In this document: positions 10,914-21,117 of the stretch, in pieces
Layout of the letters: every line of letters begins with the position of its first letter
Numbering within the stretch: the first letter of the stretch is position 1
Assembly (NCBI GenBank): GCA_001579985.1
Contig: LRSR01008216.1
Coordinates: 1-58,782, forward strand
From: Hypsibius dujardini
Taxonomy: Eukaryota > Tardigrada > Eutardigrada > Parachela > Hypsibiidae
Reading direction: 5' to 3'
Length of the DNA stretch: 58,782 bases
Notes under the pieces: model-generated
The model's input: the letters and a program-made list of their open reading frames with translations, nothing else
Told to the model about the DNA's origin: nothing
Databases searched by the model: none
Made by a program: the position numbers and the translations under genes

Positions 10914-12201
10914 TGTCACATTAAGCGTGAATGTCTGACTTACTTCGGCGAAGTGCAGCATGAAGTTATGCACGCTTTGGGCTTCTACCACGAGCAAACT
11001 CGCACCGACCGAGACGATTATGTTGACGTCATCTTTGAAAATATTTTATCTGGTAAGGCATAGCCGTTTTCCAATTACTTACAAATTATTAAGAGCAACA
11101 CGACACTAGACGGAAGTATCGATTTAGCTTCAACGAAGTTTCGAACAGTTTCCAGTCAATCCGTAAAAAAATGTAAAACCTCTCTGGCAAAACTAGACCG
11201 AAGCACTGGGTTCCTCTTAAGACTGCTACTTTTCCATTAGGGGAAGAACACAATTTCGAAAAGTACTCGGGCAACACGTTCAACCTCCCGTACGACTACA
11301 ATAGCATCATGCACTACGGTTCATGCATTCGCTCAAGACCTCAACTCCCCCACGATTGTACCCAAAGAAGAGGGTGCGAATATCGGCAGTAGGGAAACCC
11401 ATGTGTGGAAAGTAAATTTGCTGTACAACTGCGAAGGAGCCACGCCAGGCCCTGGCGACGGTGACGATAATGATGACAGCGCCGACAGCCCAGCTCAAAA
11501 ACCAAAGGCCCGCCGTCTCAGCCAGCGTCCGCGCCAGCCCAATTGGCTGGCTGACTTCAACAACTTTTTCCAGCATATGCGCGACGGATCCGACGTTACC
11601 TTCATTATCAGCAGTCAGGATGTCAGAAACTCTAATGGATCCCGTAAGTTTCGTATGTGATTAGCTGAATGGGCTGGTTGAAACTCCTCGAAGCTCAGAA
11701 AAAATCCCAACAAAGGGAAATATCAAGACTTAGAAAGGAAAAATTATTAAGATTTGGAAAATTAGTTCATGATTCGGCGGATCGTGTGTGATCATTTCAA
11801 ACCGTGTAAGGATTCTGGGGGTTTGACATCCCAGACTGTAAACTTATTGTTCTGTAAAGAAAGGTAGTTTTGTTCAAGAAAAATGACTGGTTGGCTAAGG
11901 AAACGGACTTCCTACCTAAGAAAAGGGGAAAGGAAATATCCGACCAGACCCTCTAACGAGGTTTCATGCCGATCTTTAAGGGACTATATATCTTTTAAAA
12001 TGGAGCTACAGTTGTGTATGACAAATTTTCTTTTGTTCAGAAATCTCCGGACCTCTACAAAAAGCAGGTTGCCCGACCAACTCGCCACAGAAAACCCGAA
12101 ACGACTTGTGCACAAGCAATCAGGATTGCAAAGATTCTGGACTTAGGCACGTTTGCTCTCCAAATTGCATTGAGAAAGTTTGCACTAGTTTCTGTGCCTG
12201 A
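10914..12201 (+). pseudogene. Astacin-like protease B, left copy, frameshifted
   Basis: Three exons are visible. The first is about 10914-11052, with [19 protein letters not shown], a complete zinc signature including the catalytic Glu. The second is 11241-11643, with LPYDYNSIMHYG (intact Met-turn and Tyr), then PTIVPKEEGANIG and LLYNCEG, then an Asp/Pro/Arg-rich linker. The third is 12041-12201, a Cys-rich tail with CTSNQDCKDSGLRHVCSPNC, ending in TGA. Directly after HYG the frame moves: two bases are missing relative to the continuation HAFAQDLNSPTIV, so translation would leave the astacin frame. The same lesion is in the right copy and so predates the duplication. The exon 2/exon 3 junction (CCC|GTAAGT to TTCAG|AA) keeps frame. 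Upstream catalytic exons were not located. Confidence 0.8.
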
Positions 12202-12279
12202 GAACGCTGACGCCACGTACCTTAACTGTTAGAAGCAGTTCAAAGTCTCAGAAGTTTCTAGAATCTGATCCCATACTTA

Positions 12280-12311
12280 CATACATACATACATACATAC
12301 ATACATTCTTA
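12280..12311 (+). repeat. (CATA)n microsatellite
   Basis: ACATACATACATACAT run, mirrored at 35936-35967. Confidence 0.95.
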
Positions 12312-12730
12312 CATCCATACATTTAAACAGTGGAGTGATTTGGGATGGTCTTTGTATGCGTGGGGTTACATACTGTGTAATTCTGAGTTTCACGTCTGAG
12401 GAAACTTTTGCAGTGATGGTGCCCAAATTCAAGTCTCAGATAAATTTCGTCATTCGATGTTTGTGGAAGACTCATCAACGGCGAAAGCCATTTGTGTGTG
12501 GCAACAGCAACAGAACGTCCGCTACCTCGAACTGACTTCGTCAAGGTCTCCGTCCACAAAGTTACATGGTTGTGGATGAACATCAAAACAAGAACTAGAG
12601 AAAGCGTAATAGCGAAACCGGTTAATCAAGAAGCTGTTTTAGTAATGATGGGTGATTGCAGTCACAGCCTCACTCAACAATGCGAGGTCCATGTTGCAAA
12701 ATTAACATATCATTCTTGCACTGTTCAGAT

Positions 12731-13024
12731 TCAGTTGTACTTCTCCTTGGCTCGTCGATCTCCTTGGCTCCTTGGTGGCAGCGATAGTTCCTTCACGAGT
12801 CCTTCCCGGTCTTCACGACTCGGATATCGATCTTCCTCAAAGGCAGCTTCCAGGCTTGAGCGCTGCAAAAAAGTGAAAACAGTGCAAGATGTGTGTCTTT
12901 TTAGATTCGTTTTTTCATTCGATGATTCTGTAGGTTCCGTGGTCTCGTTTTCGTTACTGGACTTGGTAGACGCGACAGGGGGTTTATCAGTACTCATGTC
13001 TTCACCTAAGGAAAAAGGTTCCAT
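12731..13024 (-). CDS. Homeodomain-like protein lacking the recognition helix, left copy
   Basis: A 97-residue single-exon frame. The N-terminal half is Ser/Thr/Glu-rich (residues 1-45). It is followed by a homeodomain-type segment: TVFTFLQRSSLEAAFEEDRY, then PSREDREGLVKELSLPP, then RRAKEKYN and a stop. Key homeodomain positions F8, Q12, L16, F20, Y25, R31, L34, L38 and L40 all fall at the correct spacing, and RRAK fits positions 52-55. Between L40 and R52 only seven residues remain instead of eleven. The WF pair (48-49) is missing, and the residue in the N51 slot is Asp. Helices 1 and 2 could form, but the DNA-reading helix cannot. An intact frame and an identical right copy argue against a very old pseudogene, but transcription is unknown. 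A TTTTTTGCAG inside the frame could act as a splice acceptor. Confidence 0.7.
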   Translation of the reverse strand: MEPFSLGEDMSTDKPPVASTKSSNENETTEPTESSNEKTNLKRHTSCTVFTFLQRSSLEAAFEEDRYPSREDREGLVKELSLPPRSQGDRRAKEKYN

Positions 13025-15050
13025 TACCTTAGGCTTCCAGACTGACGTGGGAAAACAGGGAAACGGAAAATGAAATGACGAAAGGGGACAAAAGGGAAAG
13101 AGGACCTACGCAAAACGAAATAATAAACGTGAGGTTGCCATGACGTTAAAATGCAATTCAGAGTAACTAAATTTTGGAAAATTAGATATTTATAAAAGTG
13201 AAGCATCAAAATCATGAAGGAATGTCAATATTTTGTGACAACCGAAAATTTACTTACCAGATAGAAAACCTTGTATTGGAATATGCCATCTTGTACCCGC
13301 ACAATTCTTTACATGTCACATCTAAAATTATCGGCACTTCTAAAATGAAATCAGACTTCTTTAGGCGTTTTCTATATTTATGCATCATTTTCTTTCTTTA
13401 AAACACCACCATAGTTGAAAGTTGATTCCCAGTTCATAACAAAGTATTCGCACAATATCGCTACACCATCTTATTTGTATGCCGAAATCTGAGGTGTGCC
13501 ATCGTTTCAAAATACAAGGTACTTTTTTCGGCGAACCTGGGAACTCCAAGAGATTCAGGCTGACCGCATGACGTACAGCAGGTACTCTCACTGTACCTCA
13601 AATCATCGTCACTCGCACATAATAAAACGGGTTGGCAAAGTAACAAATAGTGACTGCCTGGCTTCTATGTTTCATCAGTATCAAACTTGCATCGATGCAG
13701 CTTTGCAAAATGCACCAGCAACATTCCATGCGCAATGAGTAAGAACGTAAAGCTCATGTTGTTCGGCAACTAAAATGGATGTAAGTTCATTAAATCTAAA
13801 TACATCAATGCGCGAAGTTGATCTCGGCAACGGATTGGATGTAGCACGAACTACGGCAAATGAAGGTTTAACGGGAATACAGTCGCTGCAACTTCGAATA
13901 GTTGTACGCAAGCTAATATGTTGAAGGACTAGGAGGATATTCGTGCAATCACATTGCTGGTGCGCAGCACGTTGAAGGACTAGGTTTAAAATCCCGCTGT
14001 GCATGTGTCTGTGCACAACCGGTTTGATCTAACATCTATTCTGAGATGCTTTCCAGTAAAGCATTCATTTTGCCAAGTATGTTTAGCTTAATTTTATGAG
14101 TCTTTTGCGATGTTCGAAATCTTAACCGGTTTTTCCAATCTCCGGTTGGCTTTCAACATGGTACCTATAAATTTTACGACACTGTATAGCAGTGCCTGAA
14201 ATGTTAACCGGCCCTCAGTGCTTGACTTGGTTGTGACATGGCATGCGACAATACGTGTGCTTAACACGGTGTACATGCGAACTTGAACATGTTTTACCCG
14301 TTAGGTTGTCGATAGGCTTTATTGCACGTTAGGAATTATTCTAATATTTCATCTAGTCGGAATAGTGTTGTCTGTAGCGAATTGTGCATTGCGTTGTGCT
14401 TTGTTCATTGGTGCTCAAACCTGATAGATTCGAACAGACCAATTCGCATTACACCGTTGTTGTCTGTCTGTCTGTCTGTGCAATCCCGTCAAACAATGAG
14501 AATCCCCTCGTTTGGCTCAACGTATAGTACCACAGCATGTTATAATCAAATCATACACTGAAAACCAGTTAAGATTCCACTCCCTGTAACTCAGTGTCCT
14601 AACAGTTATAGACACAATGTTGAAAGTCAACCGAAGATTGGGAAAACGAAACTAAAACTCTCAAACTTGTCCCAAACTAAAGTTTCGCGAAATTTATCCA
14701 TACCGAGTTACTAGTACAACCCAACCAAACAATGAAAACCCAGTTGTTAGGATTTCAGGTCGCACAATTCGGAATCAACACATATCTAGCATGATGTTCA
14801 GCACGATACAGCGCATATATTGAGAAATGTTTTATATTGTTCTACAGACTGTGGATCAAATGGCGGCATGGCTAATAAGTTTTACATACATTTTAAATCG
14901 GGAAACACACTTTACTCTCTTGGTCTTTAGTGACGATTTAGTCAGAAACGTTGCAGTTTGAACGTTTTCACAGATGGCGTAACACATAAGAATGTGATTC
15001 TCATGTGAAGCATGCTTTTATAATAAGCAAAAAGCTCAAAATCCAAGCAA
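13025..15050. other. Intergenic, no recognised gene
   Basis: Short frames only, including an unassigned minus frame at 14016-13681. A small (TGTC)n tract lies at about 14460-14478. The mirror region in the right arm is the same. Confidence 0.5.
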
Positions 15051-15447
15051 TTAAGCGCACCAAAAACCCCACCCAAGGCACCAGGCTTGGGTGCCGTCCT
15101 TCGAGCCCAGATATTTCTTGACGACGAGCTTCTGGGCATCCTTCGCATGCGCCGCTTGGAATTCATCCACAGCAGTCTGGCCACCTTTGCGGAAAAGTTC
15201 GGCGGCGACATCCATGACTTGTTTCTAAAAGAGAATAGCACACAGCCTTGTAATCACACACCGGGCCGACAACATCGCAATACATGCAAGGGTTATCGGA
15301 TAAGGTCACGAATCTATAACACATTCTAATGGAATTTGCATAGACCGCGCTCACCTGTTAGTCGGCTTCAGTCGGCGCAGATTGCACCACTGTCATGGCC
15401 AGCAACAGCACGCAGGCACATTCAACCAGGAATGTTCTGGATACCAT
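15051..15447 (-). pseudogene. Small secreted peptide 1, left copy, with in-frame stop
   Basis: Two exons: 15447-15355 (signal peptide, MVSRTF...VLLLAMTVVQSAPTEAD) and 15224-15051 (57 codons). Exon 2 has AAELFRKGGQTAVDEF, KKYLGS and the C-terminal loop AWCLGWGFWCA. The intron is phase 0 (CAG|GTGAGC, TTTTAG|AAA). Codon 30, the penultimate codon of exon 1, is TAA, where the paralogue at 54 kb has CGA (Arg). Read literally, only a 29-residue leader would be made. Exon 2 is nevertheless open and closely matches peptide 3, so this is either a recent knockout, a readthrough case, or a shared assembly feature. Compare the right copy at 32800-33196. Confidence 0.75.
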
Positions 15448-16068
15448 TGTTACGAGCGAGGAGGTGTAAAAATCAAAGGAAAATTGACATGAAAATTATA
15501 GCAGAAATGAACTGCATTAAAAAGATTTAGTATCAGCCTCTGTTATGTATCACAAGGTGAGCGTTGCAATGATGGCACAGCGGTTTTGCAATTATGTTAA
15601 ATGAAGCACTTCCGTTTTAATTAGAGATGGGTCCTTACAAATTGAATGGTACATTATCACACAACTATGTGGTCAGACTAGTTTTCAGCGACGCTCGACA
15701 TGCCTACGTCAATGTAACCGTTTCGTGCTCGCACAAGCAGATATAGCTCGCGATCGCGATCGCGACCCAAAACCCGTTTCCATTCATATTTCAAGTTACG
15801 TAACTTGATGTCCTGTTTTCACCAAATTCATGCGAGCAGCAGGATTACAAGAATTTTGCCAGTACCAATAACATTCCAACGCAGAACGTCACAAGCGTTC
15901 TACAACGAATAGGTAGGAACACGAACAAACCAATGCAATGGTCGGCTTTTATGACTGATTTATGTTGTACGTGATTCTATTCTGCCGCACCTAATTTGCT
16001 ATCTGCTTCGACTGGCCTGTGCACCACCGGAAATATTGTTGCTCTGGTACGACTTAGGCAAGAGTACC

Positions 16069-16076
16069 TATAAAAG
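16069..16076 (+). promoter_or_regulatory. TATA box of peptide gene 2
   Basis: TATAAAAG lies about 110 bp before the ATG at 16179, consistent with a short 5' UTR of roughly 75-80 nt. Confidence 0.6.
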
Positions 16077-16178
16077 GGTCCCAATTACTACTCAAACTGT
16101 CCATTAATATTACGTTCGCAAGCAATCATTTATAAGCCGTTTAAGACATTAAAACCGTTTCCACCGCCTGCCCTGAAC

Positions 16179-16537
16179 ATGGTCCACTTCAACGGTCACG
16201 CCGGCATCGTCACAGTAGTTGCTCTAGCCTTGATCGTTGTGCAGGTTTCTGCTGCTACAGATGCGGACAAAACGGTAAGGCAACGATGTGAGACTACAAA
16301 GTTTGTCTGATTATGTTGCGGTTAACTGGTTCTTTTGGGCGACAGAAAATGCTTCAACAAGTGAGCGAGGAACTCTTTCGGAAGGGCGGCCAAGCGGCGG
16401 TGGATGAGTTTGTTGCTGCGACAAACAAGCAGGCCGTTCTCATCAAATATCTTGGCGCAGCGGCTCCCGCTAACGGAAAAGATGGCGCGCAGGCATTCCC
16501 TTGGTGTTTACTCACCCTCGGCTTCTTTTGCACCTAA
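16179..16537 (+). CDS. Small secreted peptide 2, left copy
   Basis: Two exons, 16179-16274 and 16346-16537, with a phase-0 intron (ACG|GTAAGG; GCGACAG|AAA), give 95 residues. Residues 1-25 or so form a signal peptide (MVHFNGHAGIVTVVALALIV, then VQVSA). The mature part has SEELFRKGGQAAVDEF, an IKYLG block, a small Ala/Gly/Asn spacer, and the C-terminal PWCLLTLGFFCT with two cysteines. Its architecture and intron position match peptides 1 and 3, but the C-terminal loop is diverged. No family is known to me for it. It is predicted to be secreted, with one disulfide. A TATA box sits upstream and an AATAAA downstream, so it looks functional. Confidence 0.85.
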
Positions 16538-16555
16538 ACTTACTGTTGGACCTAA

Positions 16556-16561
16556 AATAAA
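16556..16561 (+). terminator. Polyadenylation signal for peptide gene 2
   Basis: AATAAA 19 bases after the stop codon of the peptide 2 reading frame. Confidence 0.6.
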
Positions 16562-17539
16562 CTCATGTCACTCTTCTATTGTACTAGCAACGGTTACAAT
16601 GTTGGTCTTTATAAATGTTTCTGTCCGATTCTAACACCGGTAATAAATTTGCTAGGGTACAAATCATGGAAAAATTTAGCCAGAAGGATTTCTCTGTGCA
16701 ATGGCAATGACATGACTAAGCTGGTCAGTTGTGACTATACTTGGGTTGCAAAGGCCACTGAAAGTTCAAGATGTAGGCAATACGGCTCTACCATCCGTCA
16801 AATTGGACTTTAGAGTTTGTTGTTCCTACTGGGTTTGACGTTAGAAAAAATGACTATTTAAACACGTAAAGTTCGGTTTTTAAATCCTTCAAGCGGTACT
16901 AGTGATGATAATAATGATGTGATGAGTTTTGTAACAGTCCTGTAGCGGTATTTTTTCGGCAAAACTCATGTGGGAAGCGTGTTTAAGGATTCTGTGAGTA
17001 TAGCAGTGTACTTGAGAAGCATTTACGCGCATGTCGAGTGTAGGCCATGTTACCCCTATCGTGTTACCCATTGCGGTACCCATTCGACGGATGATGAGTT
17101 GATTTCTATGCATGGGAAAAGATACTGGGAGAGCAGTCGAATAGATCGGCACGCAAGTTCATTGATTGACTGCTTTGCCGCAACCCCCACTGCCAATATA
17201 TGTATATGTTCCTCCTGTACGTATTCAACATGCAATACACAACCACTACAAACATAACTCCAGTTAGTGAAAATTCACGAATCTGCAAAGGTGTTCCCTT
17301 CAAGTATTTGTTGCCTTGGAAATCAAATTACATGGAATCAAGGTTTAGTCGTCCCATACGATTCTTCATAATAAAATATTCACACGGGAATGACTCCAAA
17401 AATTAAGAACAGGAACTTAACCTTTCGCAACATCACATAACCTGGTGTTTTGTAATGTGGGATCCAAAATTCAACAATTTTCCAAAATCAATTTTTAGAT
17501 TTTTTCTTTCCTTTATTTGTATCGAAAAATGTATTCAAA
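16562..17539. other. Intergenic inner end of the left arm
   Basis: No convincing gene. Unrelated overlapping frames occur on both strands, none with splice support. Confidence 0.5.
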
Positions 17540-17614
17540 CGCTTGGAATTGAAAAAGCGGCCCTCCAGCTCATAATTAGAGAAGACATCTTGATTGTACA
17601 GTTGTACAGTAGTA

Positions 17615-17637
17615 CAGTAGTAGTAGTACAGTAGTAC

Positions 17638-17689
<52 letters not shown>

Positions 17690-17695
17690 CTGTAG
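17615..17695 (+). repeat. (TAG)n microsatellite
   Basis: Run of AGT triplets preceded by ACAGTAGT variants, just inside the unique spacer. Confidence 0.95.
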
Positions 17696-17769
17696 TCTCG
17701 AAACTAGCTAACCCGTAAGGATCAAATCCTATCAAATCAGATTAAACTCTCGAGTCAAAGATATGAAGG

Positions 17770-18066
17770 AAGGGCCCTGGAATGGGCCACCGGGCTGCAG
17801 GGGGCGCTCTGTCGCAAATTAATCGAAATCGGATGAGTCACTGCATAGTCAGCGTCCTTTGTAGGGAACTTTTTCCAACCGTTCAATTATTTCGTTTTTT
17901 AAACATGTTCCCACAATTTTTTTTATATCGGATACGCGTTCCATCGGATTATCAATTATTTTCTGTCATTTAGGATTTTGATGATAGCCAAAACCTGTGT
18001 GGAAGTTGTGAATTCAGGGTGGCCCATTCCAGGGTACGGGAAAGTCGAATGGCCCATTCCAGTGGC
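17770..18066. repeat. Short inverted-repeat element (GGAATGGGCCA arms)
   Basis: CCCTGGAATGGGCCACC at 17774-17790 is exactly inverted at 18018-18034. A second, diverged arm copy follows at about 18048-18066, so the element probably ends with AAGGCCACTGGAATGGGCCA-type termini. MITE-like; no target duplication resolved. Confidence 0.5.
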
Positions 18067-18335
18067 CTTACTTCATACATTTGAGTTGATGTTGTTTGAT
18101 CTACTTCAAGTATTTTCTGGCTATTTGATTTAGAGAATATATTAACAGGTTCTCCAAGTTCTCATAAAAATAAGTACGTCCGGGGAGTTGAAAGTTTATT
18201 CCGGAGCTACAATGCACGAGCTTGGATGATTTTAATTTCTTAAAGTGTGTAGCCAAGCATATCAACAAAAATTGTTAAAAACTAAGCATTTCTACTCAAG
18301 CGTTTAGGAGTTTAAGAAAGAATTTTAGTTTAAAA

Positions 18336-18776
18336 TCAAACTGAAATCAAATCATTTTGCATAAAATCAAACAGAAATCCAGCATACTTTTCGTTGTTTA
18401 TTTGCAGTTCTCGAGCAAACAGGGTGGCCTGACACTTGACGTATTGTCCTATCTCATTTGTGATGGTCGTTGGGGTTGGGTTGGACGTTGTGCTGGTCAC
18501 TTGACTAATATCGATCAATTCCTTTGTTGTGACTGAATTTGCGTAATGCGGGCAACAGAATGACTTCATACCCAAGTGTGGTGGACTATTAACTGGCTTT
18601 TCCAAACCTGGGACATTTTGACAGATATCGCAGCAGCAGACGTTAAACGCTACGAAGACGCCGCAAGGCGACGGCACCACCGCTCCATTTCTCCTTCCCA
18701 CAGGAAACAGCACAGGTGGTGTCGTCATTAACGCAATCGTTTATGTCTGCCAGGCCTATGCATCCTCTGTCACAAC
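18336..18776 (-). CDS. Cys-rich plus Thr-rich secreted-type exon, frame broken
   Basis: An acceptor (TTTCTCTGCAG) opens a minus-strand exon. The first frame has cysteines in the order CDRGC...INDCVNDDTTC...SC. The cysteine pattern then continues in another frame with PCGVFVAFNVCCCDICQN, followed by a Thr-rich segment (TSTTSNPTPTTIT) and a stop at 18336. The order C...DC-x5-C...CCCxxC resembles the Cys-rich exons at 8927 and 12041. A single-base lesion, or a tiny unrecognised intron near 18690, would explain the switch. Upstream exons are not identified. Confidence 0.45.
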
Positions 18777-19478
18777 CTGCAGAGAAACTGATGAAATATT
18801 TGTTGAAGGTTCATGTGTTGTTGCAGTATACTAACTGCAGTATACTATACAGTACTAACCGATTGTTGCGGCAACTGTTTGCCTTGTTGTTGGACTTTGA
18901 CTGAACGTCGCTCCAGTGGTTGACGCTCCATTACTTTGTATTTTGAAAGTATCACAGGAACACACAGCCAATTACGCATTTCAATGTACTGGTATTTATT
19001 AGTTAACTTCAATGTAGTTATTCATGGACCCATACATATGCCGAAAATCAGGTTTCCGCTACACCGCCAAGATTATTTTTACGTCCCAAACTGGTTTCTA
19101 AAGAAGGATTTCCCCGCGATGAAAAAATAGTCCACTTTATCGCGGACTCAAAACACGTTTGCCGCTCAAACGTCATAGAAACATCAGAGTCCTGGAGGTA
19201 AGACACATTTTTAAGGAATGTGTGATTCAATCAATAGAGAGTTCTTGCAAACGGTATATAGCACGGTAAAACGGTACAGTACAAAACTACCGATTCCTCT
19301 ATACTGTGCAGAGACAGCCATACAGTGGTACAAAAATCGGGTTTTTTTACACACCAAATCAAGTCAGGCAATACTGATCACCAGCGAATTAATTTCAGCG
19401 TTTGATCGTACGTGGAGCTAATGAGTCATGACTCTTTAATTCTTTTTGGCAGACAGACAAGCAAACAAAGAGACAACC

Positions 19479-19537
<59 letters not shown>

Positions 19538-20361
19538 AAGTCATATAGGCAAACAAGCAGAGAGACAGACATATCGACAGGCAGATTTACAGTTAGTCAG
19601 ACAGACAAACTTACAGGCATCATGGCCTGAGAACTTTTTTATCTGGTTTTTCAAGATCTCTTCCCCAAACAGATGAGCCGGATATTATTCGTGCAGTGTT
19701 GTGCGCCGGTTTTTATCCCAACCCTGGAACGATGAAACGAGCAAAGAACAAGAACTAGGCGTATGTTCACTTCTTTGTCTTGTGATGTCAACCTGCACTG
19801 TAACCTTTTTTCTGATTGCCGTTTCAGACTGCCAATTCAGACGTCGAATGAGGATAAAACCTGTGCGCATCCTAAGAGCATTTTCGGCAGACATTGCCAA
19901 GAGGAAAGCATTGTTGCTTTCTTCAGTCAAATCCGCACCAGTCAGATTTTCATGCACGATGTAACGCTAATTTCGTCGAATTTCCCTGTGGTTCTGTTTT
20001 GCAAAAACCCTCGATGTCCAAGGTATTGCACATCCGCGTGCCTATCTGCCTGTCTGTCTGTATGTCTGTATGTCTGTATGTTGGTCTGTCTGTATGTCTT
20101 TCAAGATTGCATTTTGACATCACTAAGCATGGCTCAGGAACAATCCTCATCCTTCGGTATTCCGTTGGTGCACTGCAAAGAAATAAAAGGAACTTTCTGT
20201 CCTGCAAATCTGTTCACAACGTCGCAATCTAAAAAGAACATTTAATCATTAACTTTGAGTTAAATCATAATTAAACCTTTGATGGAACTTTACATGTAAT
20301 TAAACTGTTATTTGAACAGAAGTGTATTTAATTAAAAATCTTTATATGAGCCGGGCTTTAA
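18777..20361. other. Mostly non-coding; microsatellites and one doubtful exon
   Basis: Contains (ACAG)n at about 19456-19600 and TGTCTGTA repeats at about 20044-20100. A plus-strand stretch at about 19824-20021 is framed by TTTCAG and CAAG|GTATTG and holds four cysteines (KTCAHPK, RHCQEE, LFCKNPRC). It may be a real exon, but I recognise no family. Confidence 0.35.
19456..19600 (+). repeat. (ACAG)n microsatellite
   Basis: Tandem CAGA units. Confidence 0.95.
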
Positions 20362-20577
20362 TTAGAATTTAACCTGAGTTTCAATGCACATGTTTCTTGG
20401 GAAACCGTCACGACTCGTCCCTGACTTATCACAGGAGTAGGGACGCCGGTAATTTCCGTCGCCGATAATACATATCTCCCGCAGCAGAAGCTCCTCATCG
20501 GCAATCACCGTGAACTGCCTGAAGAACAGAGACCGCAACGGTCCGGCCCATACAGCCGGTCCCAGTACAAGTACCAA
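20362..20577 (-). CDS. Unrecognised possible terminal exon
   Basis: This minus frame is more GC-rich than its surroundings and has an internal CTGTTCTTCAG acceptor. It encodes VIADEELLLREICIIGDGNY, then CDKSGTSRDGFPRNMC, then a stop. Four cysteines suggest a secreted protein. It lies downstream of gene C on the same strand but is separated by its stop. Function unknown. Confidence 0.3.
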   Translation of the reverse strand: MVLVLGPAVWAGPLRSLFFRQFTVIADEELLLREICIIGDGNYRRPYSCDKSGTSRDGFPRNMCIETQVKF

Positions 20578-21117
20578 TTTTTAATGCTGCTAATTCCTGA
20601 AAATTCCTTGTAAATATTTGGAAGCGCACAGTGAAGAATAACTCCGGCTAACCGCGTTTTCGTCTCGAATTTCTCGAAAAAACAAATACGGAAGTGCAAC
20701 GGTGCGCATTTAGTTCGTTAGTGTGGTCTGCTCGTTGATATCATCCTGACGAAGTTTAATATTTAATATTTATTATTTAATAATACTTGCAATGCGATGG
20801 CGATTGATGTCGCTGTATTGCCGACAGACAGTGTGGGTCAATGGCGCAACTCGAATTCACTTTTCTCTTCTTTTCTCCAACAGATTAATTATGTGTTGGT
20901 AGGCGCTGATCTGTCGCTGTCTGTCGGTCAAGATCGCACCGCCTGTCGACAGGTGGCGCTGCTGGTGTTTCCCATCACTGTATATAATTCTCAATCCGAT
21001 ACAGATGCACATAAACAGACACAGACATGGACACAAGCGAATTCTCCTTTATTTCTCAGTCAGAAAATGAGGTGAAAGCTTTAAAATGATAACTGGCTTG
21101 TGTTGTCTTGATGCGAT

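Larger units (their letters stand above)
9885..17539 (+). repeat. Left arm of a 7.65-kb inverted duplication
   Basis: Position x in this arm pairs with 48247-x on the opposite strand over almost its whole length. The arms differ by scattered substitutions only, apart from the outermost ~200 bp. The inner boundary is at 17539 (after GTATTCAAA) and the outer boundary at 9885 (GGCTGCTCCA pairing). Arm length is 7655 bp, against 7654 bp on the right. The arm contains astacin B, the homeodomain gene and peptide genes 1 and 2. Confidence 0.95.

Noticed and set aside
10703-10938. Two overlapping frames rich in Cys, Val and Leu, looking like membrane or Cys-rich peptides
   Set aside because: They are translations of the TGTCTG/TGTTTG microsatellite; the same artefact appears at 37309-37544 and 20040-20100.
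12492-13073. 193-residue plus-strand frame and its mirror at 35174-35755
   Set aside because: Antisense of the homeodomain gene; no family signal, and the homeodomain spacing on the other strand is far stronger.
13681-14016. 111-residue minus frame and its mirror at 34231-34566
   Set aside because: No motif, splice support or composition bias; duplication alone explains its presence twice.
17535-17735. Poly-leucine minus-strand frame
   Set aside because: Translation of the (TAG)n microsatellite.
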